Below are positions 15,413 to 22,952 of a DNA stretch of 43,934 nt, piece after piece. Both the position numbers and the translations under genes were made by a program. The notes below the pieces were generated by a model. It ran no database searches. It saw only the letters and a program-made list of their open reading frames with translations, and had not been told where the DNA came from. The DNA is from an uncultured Eggerthellaceae bacterium (GTDB lineage Bacteria; Actinomycetota; Coriobacteriia; Coriobacteriales; Eggerthellaceae): the NCBI GenBank assembly GCA_934623455.1, contig CAKTVK010000005.1:1-43934 (forward strand). The letters are read 5' to 3'. How positions within the stretch are numbered: position 1 is the stretch's first letter; each line of letters opens with the position of its first letter.

Positions 15413-16741
15413 ATGGATATAGATAGCCTGTCGATTGTGGCAAGCCAACAGCCAGGTATTGTTTCGTTTAGCAACTTCGAGGAAGTCAGGGCTCTTCTCC
15501 AGGGCGTGCATGATTACTACATCGCGGTTACCTACGATGACGGGGATTTAAAGCGCGCCAAAGATGATCTTAAAGTCCTGCGTAAGGCGAAAAAAGTTTT
15601 GACCGATGCGAAAAAATCGCTCAAAGAGGGCTATGCCAAGCCGTTTTCCGAGGTCGAAGCGCAACTTGATGAGCTTATTGGGCTGATCAAGGAGCCAGAA
15701 GACCTCATCAACGGTTATATCAAGACCAGCGAGAAGGCAGCAAAGCAAGCCGATATCGCAGAGTATGCAGCTGTGCAGGCTGCGGTGCTTGGCGATTATG
15801 CAGATAAGATTATTAACAGCCCAGCGTTTTTCAACAGCCGCTGGCTCAATACGACATATGCGGCCAAGCAGTGGAGGGCGGACATCGACGGGATTATTGC
15901 TCGGGCTGCAGACGATATATCGGGAATTCTGGCCGCAGGCGGAGAGGCAAAGCAGGCGCTTTTGGCTCGCTATTACGAGACGCTTACAATGGAGGGCGCG
16001 CAGGACTTCATCAACTCGCTCAACGGGGGCGTTGGGAACGGTGATATGGGGGACGCTTCCTGTCAGGACGATGGCCCCGTAGGCTACAAGGTGCTGAAGG
16101 TTTATGCTAGCGAGCGTCAGATGCTCAAGCTTTTGGGCGAAATGGAACTTGCAGGGTATGAGTTCGAAGAGCTTGAAGATGGCATGCCAAAACCCATGGT
16201 GGAGCATGAGATGCCTGATTTCGACAGCTTCGTGTGCTTCGACATTGAAACAACGGGAACCTTTGGCATAAGTCGAGGTGATGCCGAGGCGGAGATTACC
16301 GAGATCGGCGCGGTGAAGGTTGTTGATGGCGTGCCTGTAGAACGCTTCAGCATGCTTGCCAACCCTGGCAGGAAGATTGTTCCGCGAATTGCCCGCCTGA
16401 CGCATATCACCGATGAGATGGTGGAAAATGAACCCAGCATCAACGAGGTTATAGCCGCTTTTGCTGATTTCTGCCGTGGATATGTTCTTGTGGGTCACAA
16501 CGTGAAAAGCTGCGATATCCCGCATATCTGCCGCGCGGCTAAGCGTGCCGGCGTGGTGATGGAAAACGAGTACTTCGACACTTACAAGTACGCTAAACGT
16601 TTCAAGGACAAGCAGGGCTGGGACAACGTGAAGCTCGAATATCTTTCGCGGAAGTTCGGACTTGAGCACAAGGATGCTCATCGTGCTTGGTGCGATGCCG
16701 AGGTCAACGTTAGCGTGTATCAGAAGTTGCAGCAGATGTAA
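15413..16741 (+). CDS. DUF1351-like / DEDDh 3'-5' exonuclease fusion
   Basis: A 442-residue fusion. Residues 1-200 resemble the DUF1351 coiled-coil domain of phage recombination modules (YDDGDLKRAKDDLKVLRKAKKVLTDAKKSLKEGYAKPFSEVEAQ). The C-terminal part is a DnaQ-type DEDDh exonuclease with D277 and E279 (CFDIETTG), D368 (GHNVKSCD), and H423 and D428 (DAHRAWCDAEVN), all catalytic residues present. It should degrade DNA or RNA from the 3' end. A strong ribosome site (AAGGGGAAATAGGG) precedes the ATG. It is the last gene of the long + strand cluster, and a 1-kb gap follows. The phage-like N-domain may tether the nuclease to DNA or a partner. Confidence 0.85.
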   Translation: MDIDSLSIVASQQPGIVSFSNFEEVRALLQGVHDYYIAVTYDDGDLKRAKDDLKVLRKAKKVLTDAKKSLKEGYAKPFSEVEAQLDELIGLIKEPEDLINGYIKTSEKAAKQADIAEYAAVQAAVLGDYADKIINSPAFFNSRWLNTTYAAKQWRADIDGIIARAADDISGILAAGGEAKQALLARYYETLTMEGAQDFINSLNGGVGNGDMGDASCQDDGPVGYKVLKVYASERQMLKLLGEMELAGYEFEELEDGMPKPMVEHEMPDFDSFVCFDIETTGTFGISRGDAEAEITEIGAVKVVDGVPVERFSMLANPGRKIVPRIARLTHITDEMVENEPSINEVIAAFADFCRGYVLVGHNVKSCDIPHICRAAKRAGVVMENEYFDTYKYAKRFKDKQGWDNVKLEYLSRKFGLEHKDAHRAWCDAEVNVSVYQKLQQM

Positions 16742-16976
16742 GGGACCTCGATTTCTCATCTCTTTTGCAAGAAAATTGTTTCCAATCAGGAAGTGGCTGC
16801 AGTTGAATCGGCGACTGGGCTTTCGGATCCGAGGTGCAGCCAGCGCCTCGGATTTTTTGCGCGCTGATGCGGCGTGCCGGAGCTTTGAGTGGGCGTTGCA
16901 GTCTTGCGGCGTGGCGGGGCTTTTGAGTGCTTTTGATTGGGCCTCGCGGTGGCATGTTGTCGTTTTTTCCGACCGA

Positions 16977-17143
16977 ATGTGCAAAATATTCCTGTTCGGG
17001 GTAGGTGGAGAGAGCGTCGGTTCTTATTCGTCTGCCATCGGCGATTTGCGACCTGGGCTTTTGCCGATATGCCCTAATTTAAACGGTGCTGTCTGAGTCA
17101 TGATCGCTCGGTGAAGTACCCCGAACAGGAATATTTTGCACAT
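16977..17143. repeat. 27-bp perfect inverted repeats around a 113-bp core (MITE-like)
   Basis: The left arm is 16977-17003 (ATGTGCAAAATATTCC... ending CGGGGTA) and the right arm 17117-17143 is its exact reverse complement. The 113-bp interior has no ORF. This could be a small non-autonomous element, a pair of binding sites for one regulator in opposite orientation, or a long hairpin. I see no target-site duplication. Confidence 0.75.
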
Positions 17144-17623
17144 CTGGCTCCAATTTCTGACAAGATGCCCCGCGTTGCGCCACCCCTTGCTTGCTTGCGC
17201 GATTTTGTTGACAAAAGGTGGGGTAATTTGACATCAAGGTGGGCTACATCGGGCAGTCTGACATCAGCAGAGATGCGGATGCTGCGGTTCTGAAGTATTT
17301 TTTACGGCTGGGCAACATCCCTTGCAATGCGTTGGTGCGACTGGTAGGATGCCTTCCCGCTATGAACAACTTGAGCAAAACACATATCGTTTCTTGTTGG
17401 TCCCTGGTCTATGGGGCTTTGCCCGTTGTTCCCCAAATAAGCTCTGAACAGCCTCTTTCCTCCTGTCGTATCTGATTCCGTTCGATGCTTTTGTTCGCGT
17501 GACGTGCGAAGACCTACGCGAAACCCGTGCCTGGGTTTCCTCGACTCGCCGCCGCTTGCTGCTGATTTTCACTGGCTGCGCCGCCGTTGCATAGACCAGG
17601 TCTGCCGCAGGTGCGCTGCTTGT

Positions 17624-17672
17624 CCGCAATTGGCGTGCGGCTGCTTTTCCGCTCGCCCGTAATTGGCGTGCG
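17624..17672. promoter_or_regulatory. 16-bp direct repeat pair upstream of the exporter
   Basis: CCGCAATTGGCGTGCG (17624-17639) and CCGTAATTGGCGTGCG (17657-17672) are spaced 33 bp start to start, about three helical turns, and lie 80-130 bp before the exporter start. They may be sites for a regulator of the exporter; no regulator gene is adjacent. Confidence 0.4.
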
Positions 17673-17751
17673 CCCGATCCGCAAGCCATCTTTCGGCGAA
17701 AACGAGCAAACAATCAAACAGATAAAACTAAAACAGATACGAAGGAAAAGT

Positions 17752-19341
17752 ATGTCAGACCAATCTCTTGCTGCGCCCGCAAACGGGCGCGTTACCGGCG
17801 TTCAAATCCGCATTGTTGCCATTGTTGTTCTAGGCGCGTTTCTTGCGCTGCTGAACCAGACGGTAATGTCTCCTGCGCTGCCGGTTATTATGGCTGATTT
17901 CAGCATCGATGCCTCGACCGCGCAATGGATTATGTCTATATATCCCCTGGTCAGTGGCATTATGGTACCCGTTTCTGCCTACCTTATTGACAAGTTCAGC
18001 ACCCGTACGTTGTTCTTTGGCGCAACGCTGGTGTTCGCGCTGGGCACGCTGCTGTGTGCGGTAGCGCCCGGCTTTACGTTCCTGATTGTCGGCCGCGTGC
18101 TGCAAGCGGCGGGCTCAGGCGTGCTCATGCCGCTGGTGGCCGTTGTTCCCATGCTGGTGTTTCCTGTGGAGAAGCGCGGAACGGCTATGGGCCTGGCGGG
18201 CATCGTCATGTCGGCTGGTCCTGCGGTTGGTCCCGCGGTGGGCGGAGCCGTAATCGACACGTATGGCTGGCGCGTGATGATCGGCTCCATTGTTCCTCTT
18301 GCGCTTATCGTGCTGCTTTTGGGTGTGTTCATGCTCAAGAACGTGGGCGAGCTGAAGAATCCTAAGCTCGACTTGCTGTCGGTGGTTCTTTCCACGGTTG
18401 CGTTCGGCGGATTGCTGTACGGTTTCTCCAGCGCGTCATCGCTGGGCTGGGGAAGCGCTGTGGTGCTGGGCTCTATTGCTGCTGGCGTGGTGTGCCTGGT
18501 GCTGTTTGTGCTGCGCCAACGTCGCATTGACGAGCCGTTGCTCCAGCTGGGAACGCTCAAAATGCGCGAATTCCGCGCTGCTGCCATCATCGTCACGCTC
18601 ATCAACGCTGCGTGCCTGGTCACCAACACATTGCTGCCGCTTTTGCTGCAAACGGCGCTGGGCGCCTCCGCGTTTCAAACCGGCATGGCCATGCTTCCTG
18701 CGGCTACGGTTGGTATTATCATCAGTCCTATCTCCGGCGTTGTGTTCGATAGGTTCGGCCCGCGTGCTATCTCGCTTTTCGGGTTAGCGCTGATGACGGC
18801 CGCGTTGTTCCTGCTCTCACTTTCTACAGTTGCCACGCCTATCTTCGTGGTGTCGCTGTTTTGCATGCTGCAGGCTGCCGGCCAGTCGCTGGCGAACATG
18901 CCGGTGAACACGTGGGGCGTCAACGCGTTGAAGAATGACATGATTGCCCACGGCAATGCTATTGCGAACACGGGTCGTCAAGTGGCGGGCGGCTTATGCA
19001 CGGCGCTGATCATCACGGTCATGACAAGCGTTACAGCATCTGCTGGCGTTGACGCGAGCATCCAGGTTGCCACCGCAGTGGGCGCAGGTGTTGCTTACAA
19101 GGTGTGCGTGGCAATTGGCCTGGTGTCCCTGGTCTATGCCGTGTTCACCGTGCGCTCTTCCAAGAGTGCGGAAGTAAAAGAAGCGGAAATTTCCACTCGC
19201 GAGCGCGACAAGAAGACGCTGGTGCAGGGTTCCCCGATGATGGACGCCGAGGCGCTGCATGCCCCGGTCCTGTCGAAAGCTGCGATGGTCGCGCACGACG
19301 CTCAGGTGGCGGAACTCGCCCTGCAGGCAGCGGAAGTGTAG
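17752..19341 (+). CDS. MFS multidrug exporter, DHA2 (EmrB/QacA-like) family
   Basis: A 529-residue inner-membrane protein with about 14 hydrophobic segments, the DHA2 number. Family motifs are visible: LNQTVMSPALPVIMADF in TM1, GRVLQAAGSGVLMPL in TM4, and the antiporter motif around GLAGIVMSAGPAVGPAVGGAVIDTYGWRVMI. It should export hydrophobic compounds in exchange for protons. The start at 17752 is chosen for GAAGGAAAAG just before it; the open frame extends upstream through non-hydrophobic sequence that is unlikely to be coding. The cytoplasmic tail is about 60 residues. It converges on the MATE gene, with 30 bp between the stops. Confidence 0.9.
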   Translation: MSDQSLAAPANGRVTGVQIRIVAIVVLGAFLALLNQTVMSPALPVIMADFSIDASTAQWIMSIYPLVSGIMVPVSAYLIDKFSTRTLFFGATLVFALGTLLCAVAPGFTFLIVGRVLQAAGSGVLMPLVAVVPMLVFPVEKRGTAMGLAGIVMSAGPAVGPAVGGAVIDTYGWRVMIGSIVPLALIVLLLGVFMLKNVGELKNPKLDLLSVVLSTVAFGGLLYGFSSASSLGWGSAVVLGSIAAGVVCLVLFVLRQRRIDEPLLQLGTLKMREFRAAAIIVTLINAACLVTNTLLPLLLQTALGASAFQTGMAMLPAATVGIIISPISGVVFDRFGPRAISLFGLALMTAALFLLSLSTVATPIFVVSLFCMLQAAGQSLANMPVNTWGVNALKNDMIAHGNAIANTGRQVAGGLCTALIITVMTSVTASAGVDASIQVATAVGAGVAYKVCVAIGLVSLVYAVFTVRSSKSAEVKEAEISTRERDKKTLVQGSPMMDAEALHAPVLSKAAMVAHDAQVAELALQAAEV

Positions 19342-19371
19342 GTTTTGCAAAATGGCGGCGCTGCCCGAAAA

Positions 19372-20772
19372 TCAGCTTGCTGCAGGTCGAGCAACAGGGC
19401 CAGGGCTCATCTGCAGAGCCGCCTGGGCTGCCCGCGCAGGGCGGAAATAAATCAGCGCGCAGGCGATAAGCAGCGCAGTTGCGCCCAGGCTTACAGGGTA
19501 GGTGGTCATAATGGTGACAAAGGTGGGGCTTGCAGGGAAAATGAATGCGACCCAAAAAGCCCTGATGCCGCATACGCCTATCACCGTGAGCATCGAAGGC
19601 GGCAGCGAAATTCCGAACCCACGCAAGTAGCCAGACATGTTTTCGTACGCCATGCTAAACACGTATGCGGGGAAAATCATGCATATGCGCACGTAGGCAA
19701 TGCTCACAACGTTCGGGTCGTCGCTGAAAAATGCGAGCATCGTTTGCCCCTGCCAAACCATGAGCGCAATCATCGCCAAAGCAACCACGCCGTCTTCAAT
19801 AAGGCATACCCTAAGCGTGTCTTTGCAGCGTTTCAGATTCCCTGCGCCGCGATTTTGGCCCACGAATGTAGTGCATGCCTGGCTGAACGAATTAAGCAGG
19901 CTGTAGCACACGAATTCCAAGGTGAGCGCAGCGGAAGAAGCCGCCACGACTTCCGCACCAAGGCTGTCAATACAAGCCTGGATAAGGATGTTTGCCACAG
20001 CAAATACTCCGCCCTGGATTGCCGCAGGAAGTCCGATTCGCACAATGGTTCCTGCTGCTGCGCGATCGATACGCAAGTGTGCAGGGGTGATGCGAATAGG
20101 TCCTTCGGTCGAGAGCAGGCGAACAAAGAGAAACGCTGCGCTTGCTATGTAGCACAGCGCCATGGACAGAGCTACGCCGCCGGCACCCCAGCCAAGGCCT
20201 ACTACGAATATTGCGTTGAGCAGCACGTTCAGGATCGCCGACAGTGCCAACGCGATAAGCGGCATGCGCGTGATTCCTATGCTGCGAAATATTGCCGCCT
20301 CGAAATCGTACAGCAGGATGGCGGGTGCGCCCAGCAGGTACACACGCAGAAACAGCAGCGCTTCGTCAAATGCTTCCGCTGGCACGTCCAAGCATTGCAG
20401 CAAGGGGCGGGAAGCAAGCTCCATTCCCAACACCACTGCTACGCCGATAAGCGAAAGCGCCACTGCGGTGTGCGTGCAGTGGCTGGCTTGCTTTTCGTCG
20501 CCCGACCCAACGGCGTATGCAATAGCGACGTTCGCGCCAAGCGAAAGACCGATGAACAGCTGGATAATCAGGTTTGTCAGCGGAAGGTTTGCGCCAACCG
20601 CCGCCATGCCAATGGTGCCTCCCTCAGGGGAAAAATGGCCAATCATCAAGGTGCCAATAAGGTTCGAGAGCTGTTCAAGGATGCTTGTGGCGGCAACGGG
20701 CAGCGCAAACAGCGGCACGCTTTTCCACAGCGATCCTTGTAGGATATCAAGTTGATTTTGGTTCTTTGTCAT
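19372..20772 (-). CDS. MATE-family multidrug/organic cation exporter
   Basis: A 466-residue membrane protein with about 12 hydrophobic segments and the MATE pattern (SVPLFALPVAATSILEQLSNLIGTLMIGHF at the start, FVGQNRGAGNLKRC in the second half). It should use Na+ or H+ gradients to export cationic compounds. I chose ATG 20772 (MTKNQNQLDILQ), which matches the usual family start; the frame is open for 30 more codons. The ribosome site is weak (GGAAGAAG about 14 bp upstream). It lies 43 bp downstream of the aldo/keto reductase on the same strand and is probably co-transcribed. Confidence 0.88.
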   Translation of the reverse strand: MTKNQNQLDILQGSLWKSVPLFALPVAATSILEQLSNLIGTLMIGHFSPEGGTIGMAAVGANLPLTNLIIQLFIGLSLGANVAIAYAVGSGDEKQASHCTHTAVALSLIGVAVVLGMELASRPLLQCLDVPAEAFDEALLFLRVYLLGAPAILLYDFEAAIFRSIGITRMPLIALALSAILNVLLNAIFVVGLGWGAGGVALSMALCYIASAAFLFVRLLSTEGPIRITPAHLRIDRAAAGTIVRIGLPAAIQGGVFAVANILIQACIDSLGAEVVAASSAALTLEFVCYSLLNSFSQACTTFVGQNRGAGNLKRCKDTLRVCLIEDGVVALAMIALMVWQGQTMLAFFSDDPNVVSIAYVRICMIFPAYVFSMAYENMSGYLRGFGISLPPSMLTVIGVCGIRAFWVAFIFPASPTFVTIMTTYPVSLGATALLIACALIYFRPARAAQAALQMSPGPVARPAAS

Positions 20773-20815
20773 TGAGGTGTGCAACTTCTTCCAAACTGTT
20801 TTTGCACAGTCGTTC

Positions 20816-21664
20816 TTATTTTTGACCTTCGACATCGGGATGCCAGGTGGCATAGAAAGCAATGTTTTCGGGTGTGCGCTCGTAGAAGGGCTTGTTACGG
20901 TCGAGCGTTGCTATTGCTTCCATGTCATTATCGTTTAACGCGAAATCGAAGATGTTGATGTTGTCTGCAATGTGCGCTGGTGTCTTCGATCCGGGAATCA
21001 CAATGTTTCCTTGCTGGACGTGCCAACGCATAATGATTTGAGCTGCGGTTTTGCCATATTTTTCGGCAAGCGAAGCAATAACAGGCTCATCAAGAATCGC
21101 CTTGTTATCGCGCCCACCCAACGGATACCATGCCTGCAGGGCAATGCCGTGCTTTGCCAGAAGCTCTTTGAGCTGCGTTTGCGGGAAATACGGATGGCAT
21201 TCAACTTGAATCAAAGCCGGCGTGACCTCGCAGTTCGCAAGGAGGTTTTCGATTTCGGATTGGTTGAAGTTCGAAATGCCAATGGAGCGCAGCTTGCCGG
21301 CTTTGTAAGCGGTTTCGAGCTTTTGATAGCCAGCAAGGTAATCGCCTGCAGGTTGATGCAGGATCATAAGGTCAATGTAGTTGGTGTTTAGGCGCTCAAG
21401 CGTTTCGTCCACAGCGGTATCCGACTCGTAGAAACAAGGCCAAAGTTTCGTTTCTAGGAAGATTTCTTCACGTGCACGACCTGAATCGCGCATGCCATGC
21501 CCCACGGCGCGCTCGTTGACATATGCGTTTGCGGTGTCGATGAGTTCGTAGCCGTTTTCCAGAGCGTAAGCAACGGCAGCTTGGGCGTCATCGGGTGCGA
21601 GTAGATAAGTTCCCAGACCAGCTTGCGGGATTTTCACACCGTTGCTGAATGTGATGTATTGCAT
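20816..21664 (-). CDS. Aldo/keto reductase
   Basis: A 282-residue NAD(P)H-dependent oxidoreductase of the AKR superfamily. The catalytic tetrad is visible: D43, Y48 (LIDTANAYVNE), K73 (ETKLWP) and H103 (MILHQPAG). The cofactor-binding end (VIPGSKTPAHIADNINIFDFAL) is typical of 2,5-diketo-gluconate-reductase-like members that reduce aldehydes and ketones. The ATG at 21664 follows AGAAAGGAT. The gene is divergent from a LysR regulator 117 bp away, which probably controls it together with the downstream MATE exporter. Substrate unknown. Confidence 0.9.
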   Translation of the reverse strand: MQYITFSNGVKIPQAGLGTYLLAPDDAQAAVAYALENGYELIDTANAYVNERAVGHGMRDSGRAREEIFLETKLWPCFYESDTAVDETLERLNTNYIDLMILHQPAGDYLAGYQKLETAYKAGKLRSIGISNFNQSEIENLLANCEVTPALIQVECHPYFPQTQLKELLAKHGIALQAWYPLGGRDNKAILDEPVIASLAEKYGKTAAQIIMRWHVQQGNIVIPGSKTPAHIADNINIFDFALNDNDMEAIATLDRNKPFYERTPENIAFYATWHPDVEGQK

Positions 21665-21749
21665 AAAATATCCTTTCTGTTCATGTAAAGTATATGATTC
21701 AAACAAGTCAAAATATAAGTCTGATAAGCTGGTATTTAGCGTAGATAAC

Positions 21750-21767
21750 TTGTAATTTGCTTTACAA
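21750..21767. promoter_or_regulatory. LysR-type operator candidate in the divergent promoter region
   Basis: The inverted repeat TTGTAA-N6-TTACAA lies 15 bp before the LysR start, in the 117-bp gap between the divergent genes. LysR regulators typically bind interrupted T-N11-A palindromes at such places and repress their own gene while activating the divergent one. Confidence 0.5.
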
Positions 21768-21781
21768 AAATTGAAAGGCAT

Positions 21782-22639
21782 GTGATTGCATTGAACATAA
21801 CGGAATTCAAACAGCTGGTCGCTGTGGGCGAGTTGGGCTCGTTTTCGGAAGCCGCCCGCAAGTTCTACGTTTCTACGCCCACCATCACGCGCGCCATGAA
21901 GCGTGCCGAGAAATGTTACGGCGTTGAGCTATTCATGCACGGCAAGAACAAGGTGGAGCTCACCGAAGCGGGGCGCTTGGCGGTTGCGGGCGCACAGCGC
22001 GTTCTGCGCGAATTTGAGGCGTCGGTGGCCGAGGTGCGCGCCTATGATCGCAGCTTGCGAACGATTGACGTTGTTTCTTGCGCGCCGGCGCCGCTTTGGG
22101 TGTTGGGACCGCGTGTTTCCCAGCAATATCCTGGTATGGCGCTTGCTATGCGCGTTGAAAATCTTGATAGAACGCGCCAGGCGTTGATGGAGGGCGGATG
22201 CGACGTGGCGGTTTTGCCGTATCGTTCGAATGGGGAAGAGGTGATTTGCGCACATCTTATGGATGAGCATCTATTTTTGTGCGTTCCGCGCGATCATGCC
22301 TTGGCCGAACGCGCGCAAGTAACGCTTGATGATATGAATGGATTCAATTTCTTGCTTGGTTCTGACCTGGGATTTTGGAATGACATTGTGCGCAAGGGAC
22401 TTCCTGCATCACGGTTTTTAGTGCAAGACGATGAATTCGCGCTTTCCGAGCTTATACGCACATCCACGCTGCCGTGCTTTGCAACCGATGTAAGCATTAA
22501 TCGGCGTTATCGCGATTTGGGTGACAATCGCGTTAGCATTCCCATAACGGATCCCGAGGTCAACGTATCATTTTGGCTTGCTGCACGAAAAGAGGCAGCC
22601 GATAAAATCAGCCGCCTTTTTGGAGGACGTTCTCGATAG
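21782..22639 (+). CDS. LysR-family transcriptional regulator
   Basis: A 285-residue regulator with the N-terminal LysR helix-turn-helix (FKQLVAVGELGSFSEAARKFYVSTPTITRAMKRAE, about 8-42) and a C-terminal periplasmic-binding-protein-like effector domain (from about 92). The start is uncertain: GTG at 21782 is very close to AAAGG (21774-21778), whereas TTG at 21791 has better spacing. The gene is divergent from the aldo/keto reductase, the usual arrangement for a regulator and its target. The inducer is unknown. Confidence 0.88.
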   Translation: MIALNITEFKQLVAVGELGSFSEAARKFYVSTPTITRAMKRAEKCYGVELFMHGKNKVELTEAGRLAVAGAQRVLREFEASVAEVRAYDRSLRTIDVVSCAPAPLWVLGPRVSQQYPGMALAMRVENLDRTRQALMEGGCDVAVLPYRSNGEEVICAHLMDEHLFLCVPRDHALAERAQVTLDDMNGFNFLLGSDLGFWNDIVRKGLPASRFLVQDDEFALSELIRTSTLPCFATDVSINRRYRDLGDNRVSIPITDPEVNVSFWLAARKEAADKISRLFGGRSR

Positions 22640-22952
22640 GATTTTTGCTCAGGCGGGCGAGGCGGGGTTGCTGGCGAAGGCGTTGCGAAGGCAGCTGCGG
22701 TGAAGTGAGCGGTGCTGGCAGCGGCGCCGAAGATGCTGCCTCACGAGGTTGCGAAGGCGATAAGGACAAAGAACGACAGTAAATTCCCAGGTAGGGGTGC
22801 TGCACGGTGATTCCCTTCACCTGATAGAGCCTCTTTTAATCCGTCTGCTAATTAACGGAAATGCAAGAGAGGATCAAGCGGCGCTGTGTGCTAAAATGAA
22901 CGCAGTTCTTAACTGAATACAGAGTGAATACAGAGCGCACGAAGGGACTCCT
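22640..22952. other. Intergenic region upstream of the surface-protein gene
   Basis: No gene is seen. A TAAAAT box near 22891-22896 is a possible -10 element. Just after it GAATACAGAG is repeated (about 22915-22936). The first 150 bp are GC-rich and look like neither a terminator nor an RNA gene I can name. Confidence 0.4.

Larger units (their letters stand above)
16742..17751. other. 1-kb region without a convincing gene
   Basis: Between the exonuclease and the exporter I find only short open frames without good ribosome sites or recognisable products. It holds a 27-bp inverted repeat pair (16977-17143), repeated TTGACA-plus-AAGGTGGG motifs at 17207 and 17226, and a pair of 16-bp direct repeats near 17624-17672. 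It marks the border between the accessory cluster and more ordinary genes. Confidence 0.6.

Noticed and set aside
15548..16984. 478-codon open frame on the minus strand
   Set aside because: It mirrors the exonuclease gene, whose catalytic motifs are on the plus strand. The product is compositionally odd and unlike any family.
17111..17475. Short plus-strand frames before the exporter
   Set aside because: They overlap in different frames, start inside the inverted repeat arm or lack a ribosome site, and give no recognisable product.
19345..20742. 465-codon open frame on the plus strand
   Set aside because: It is the antisense shadow of the MATE exporter; the product is rich in Arg, His, Cys and Gln without domain features.
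22640..22800. Possible structured RNA in the GC-rich region after the LysR gene
   Set aside because: Repeated GGCGAAGG-like words give weak pairings only; no riboswitch core or sRNA terminator could be recognised.
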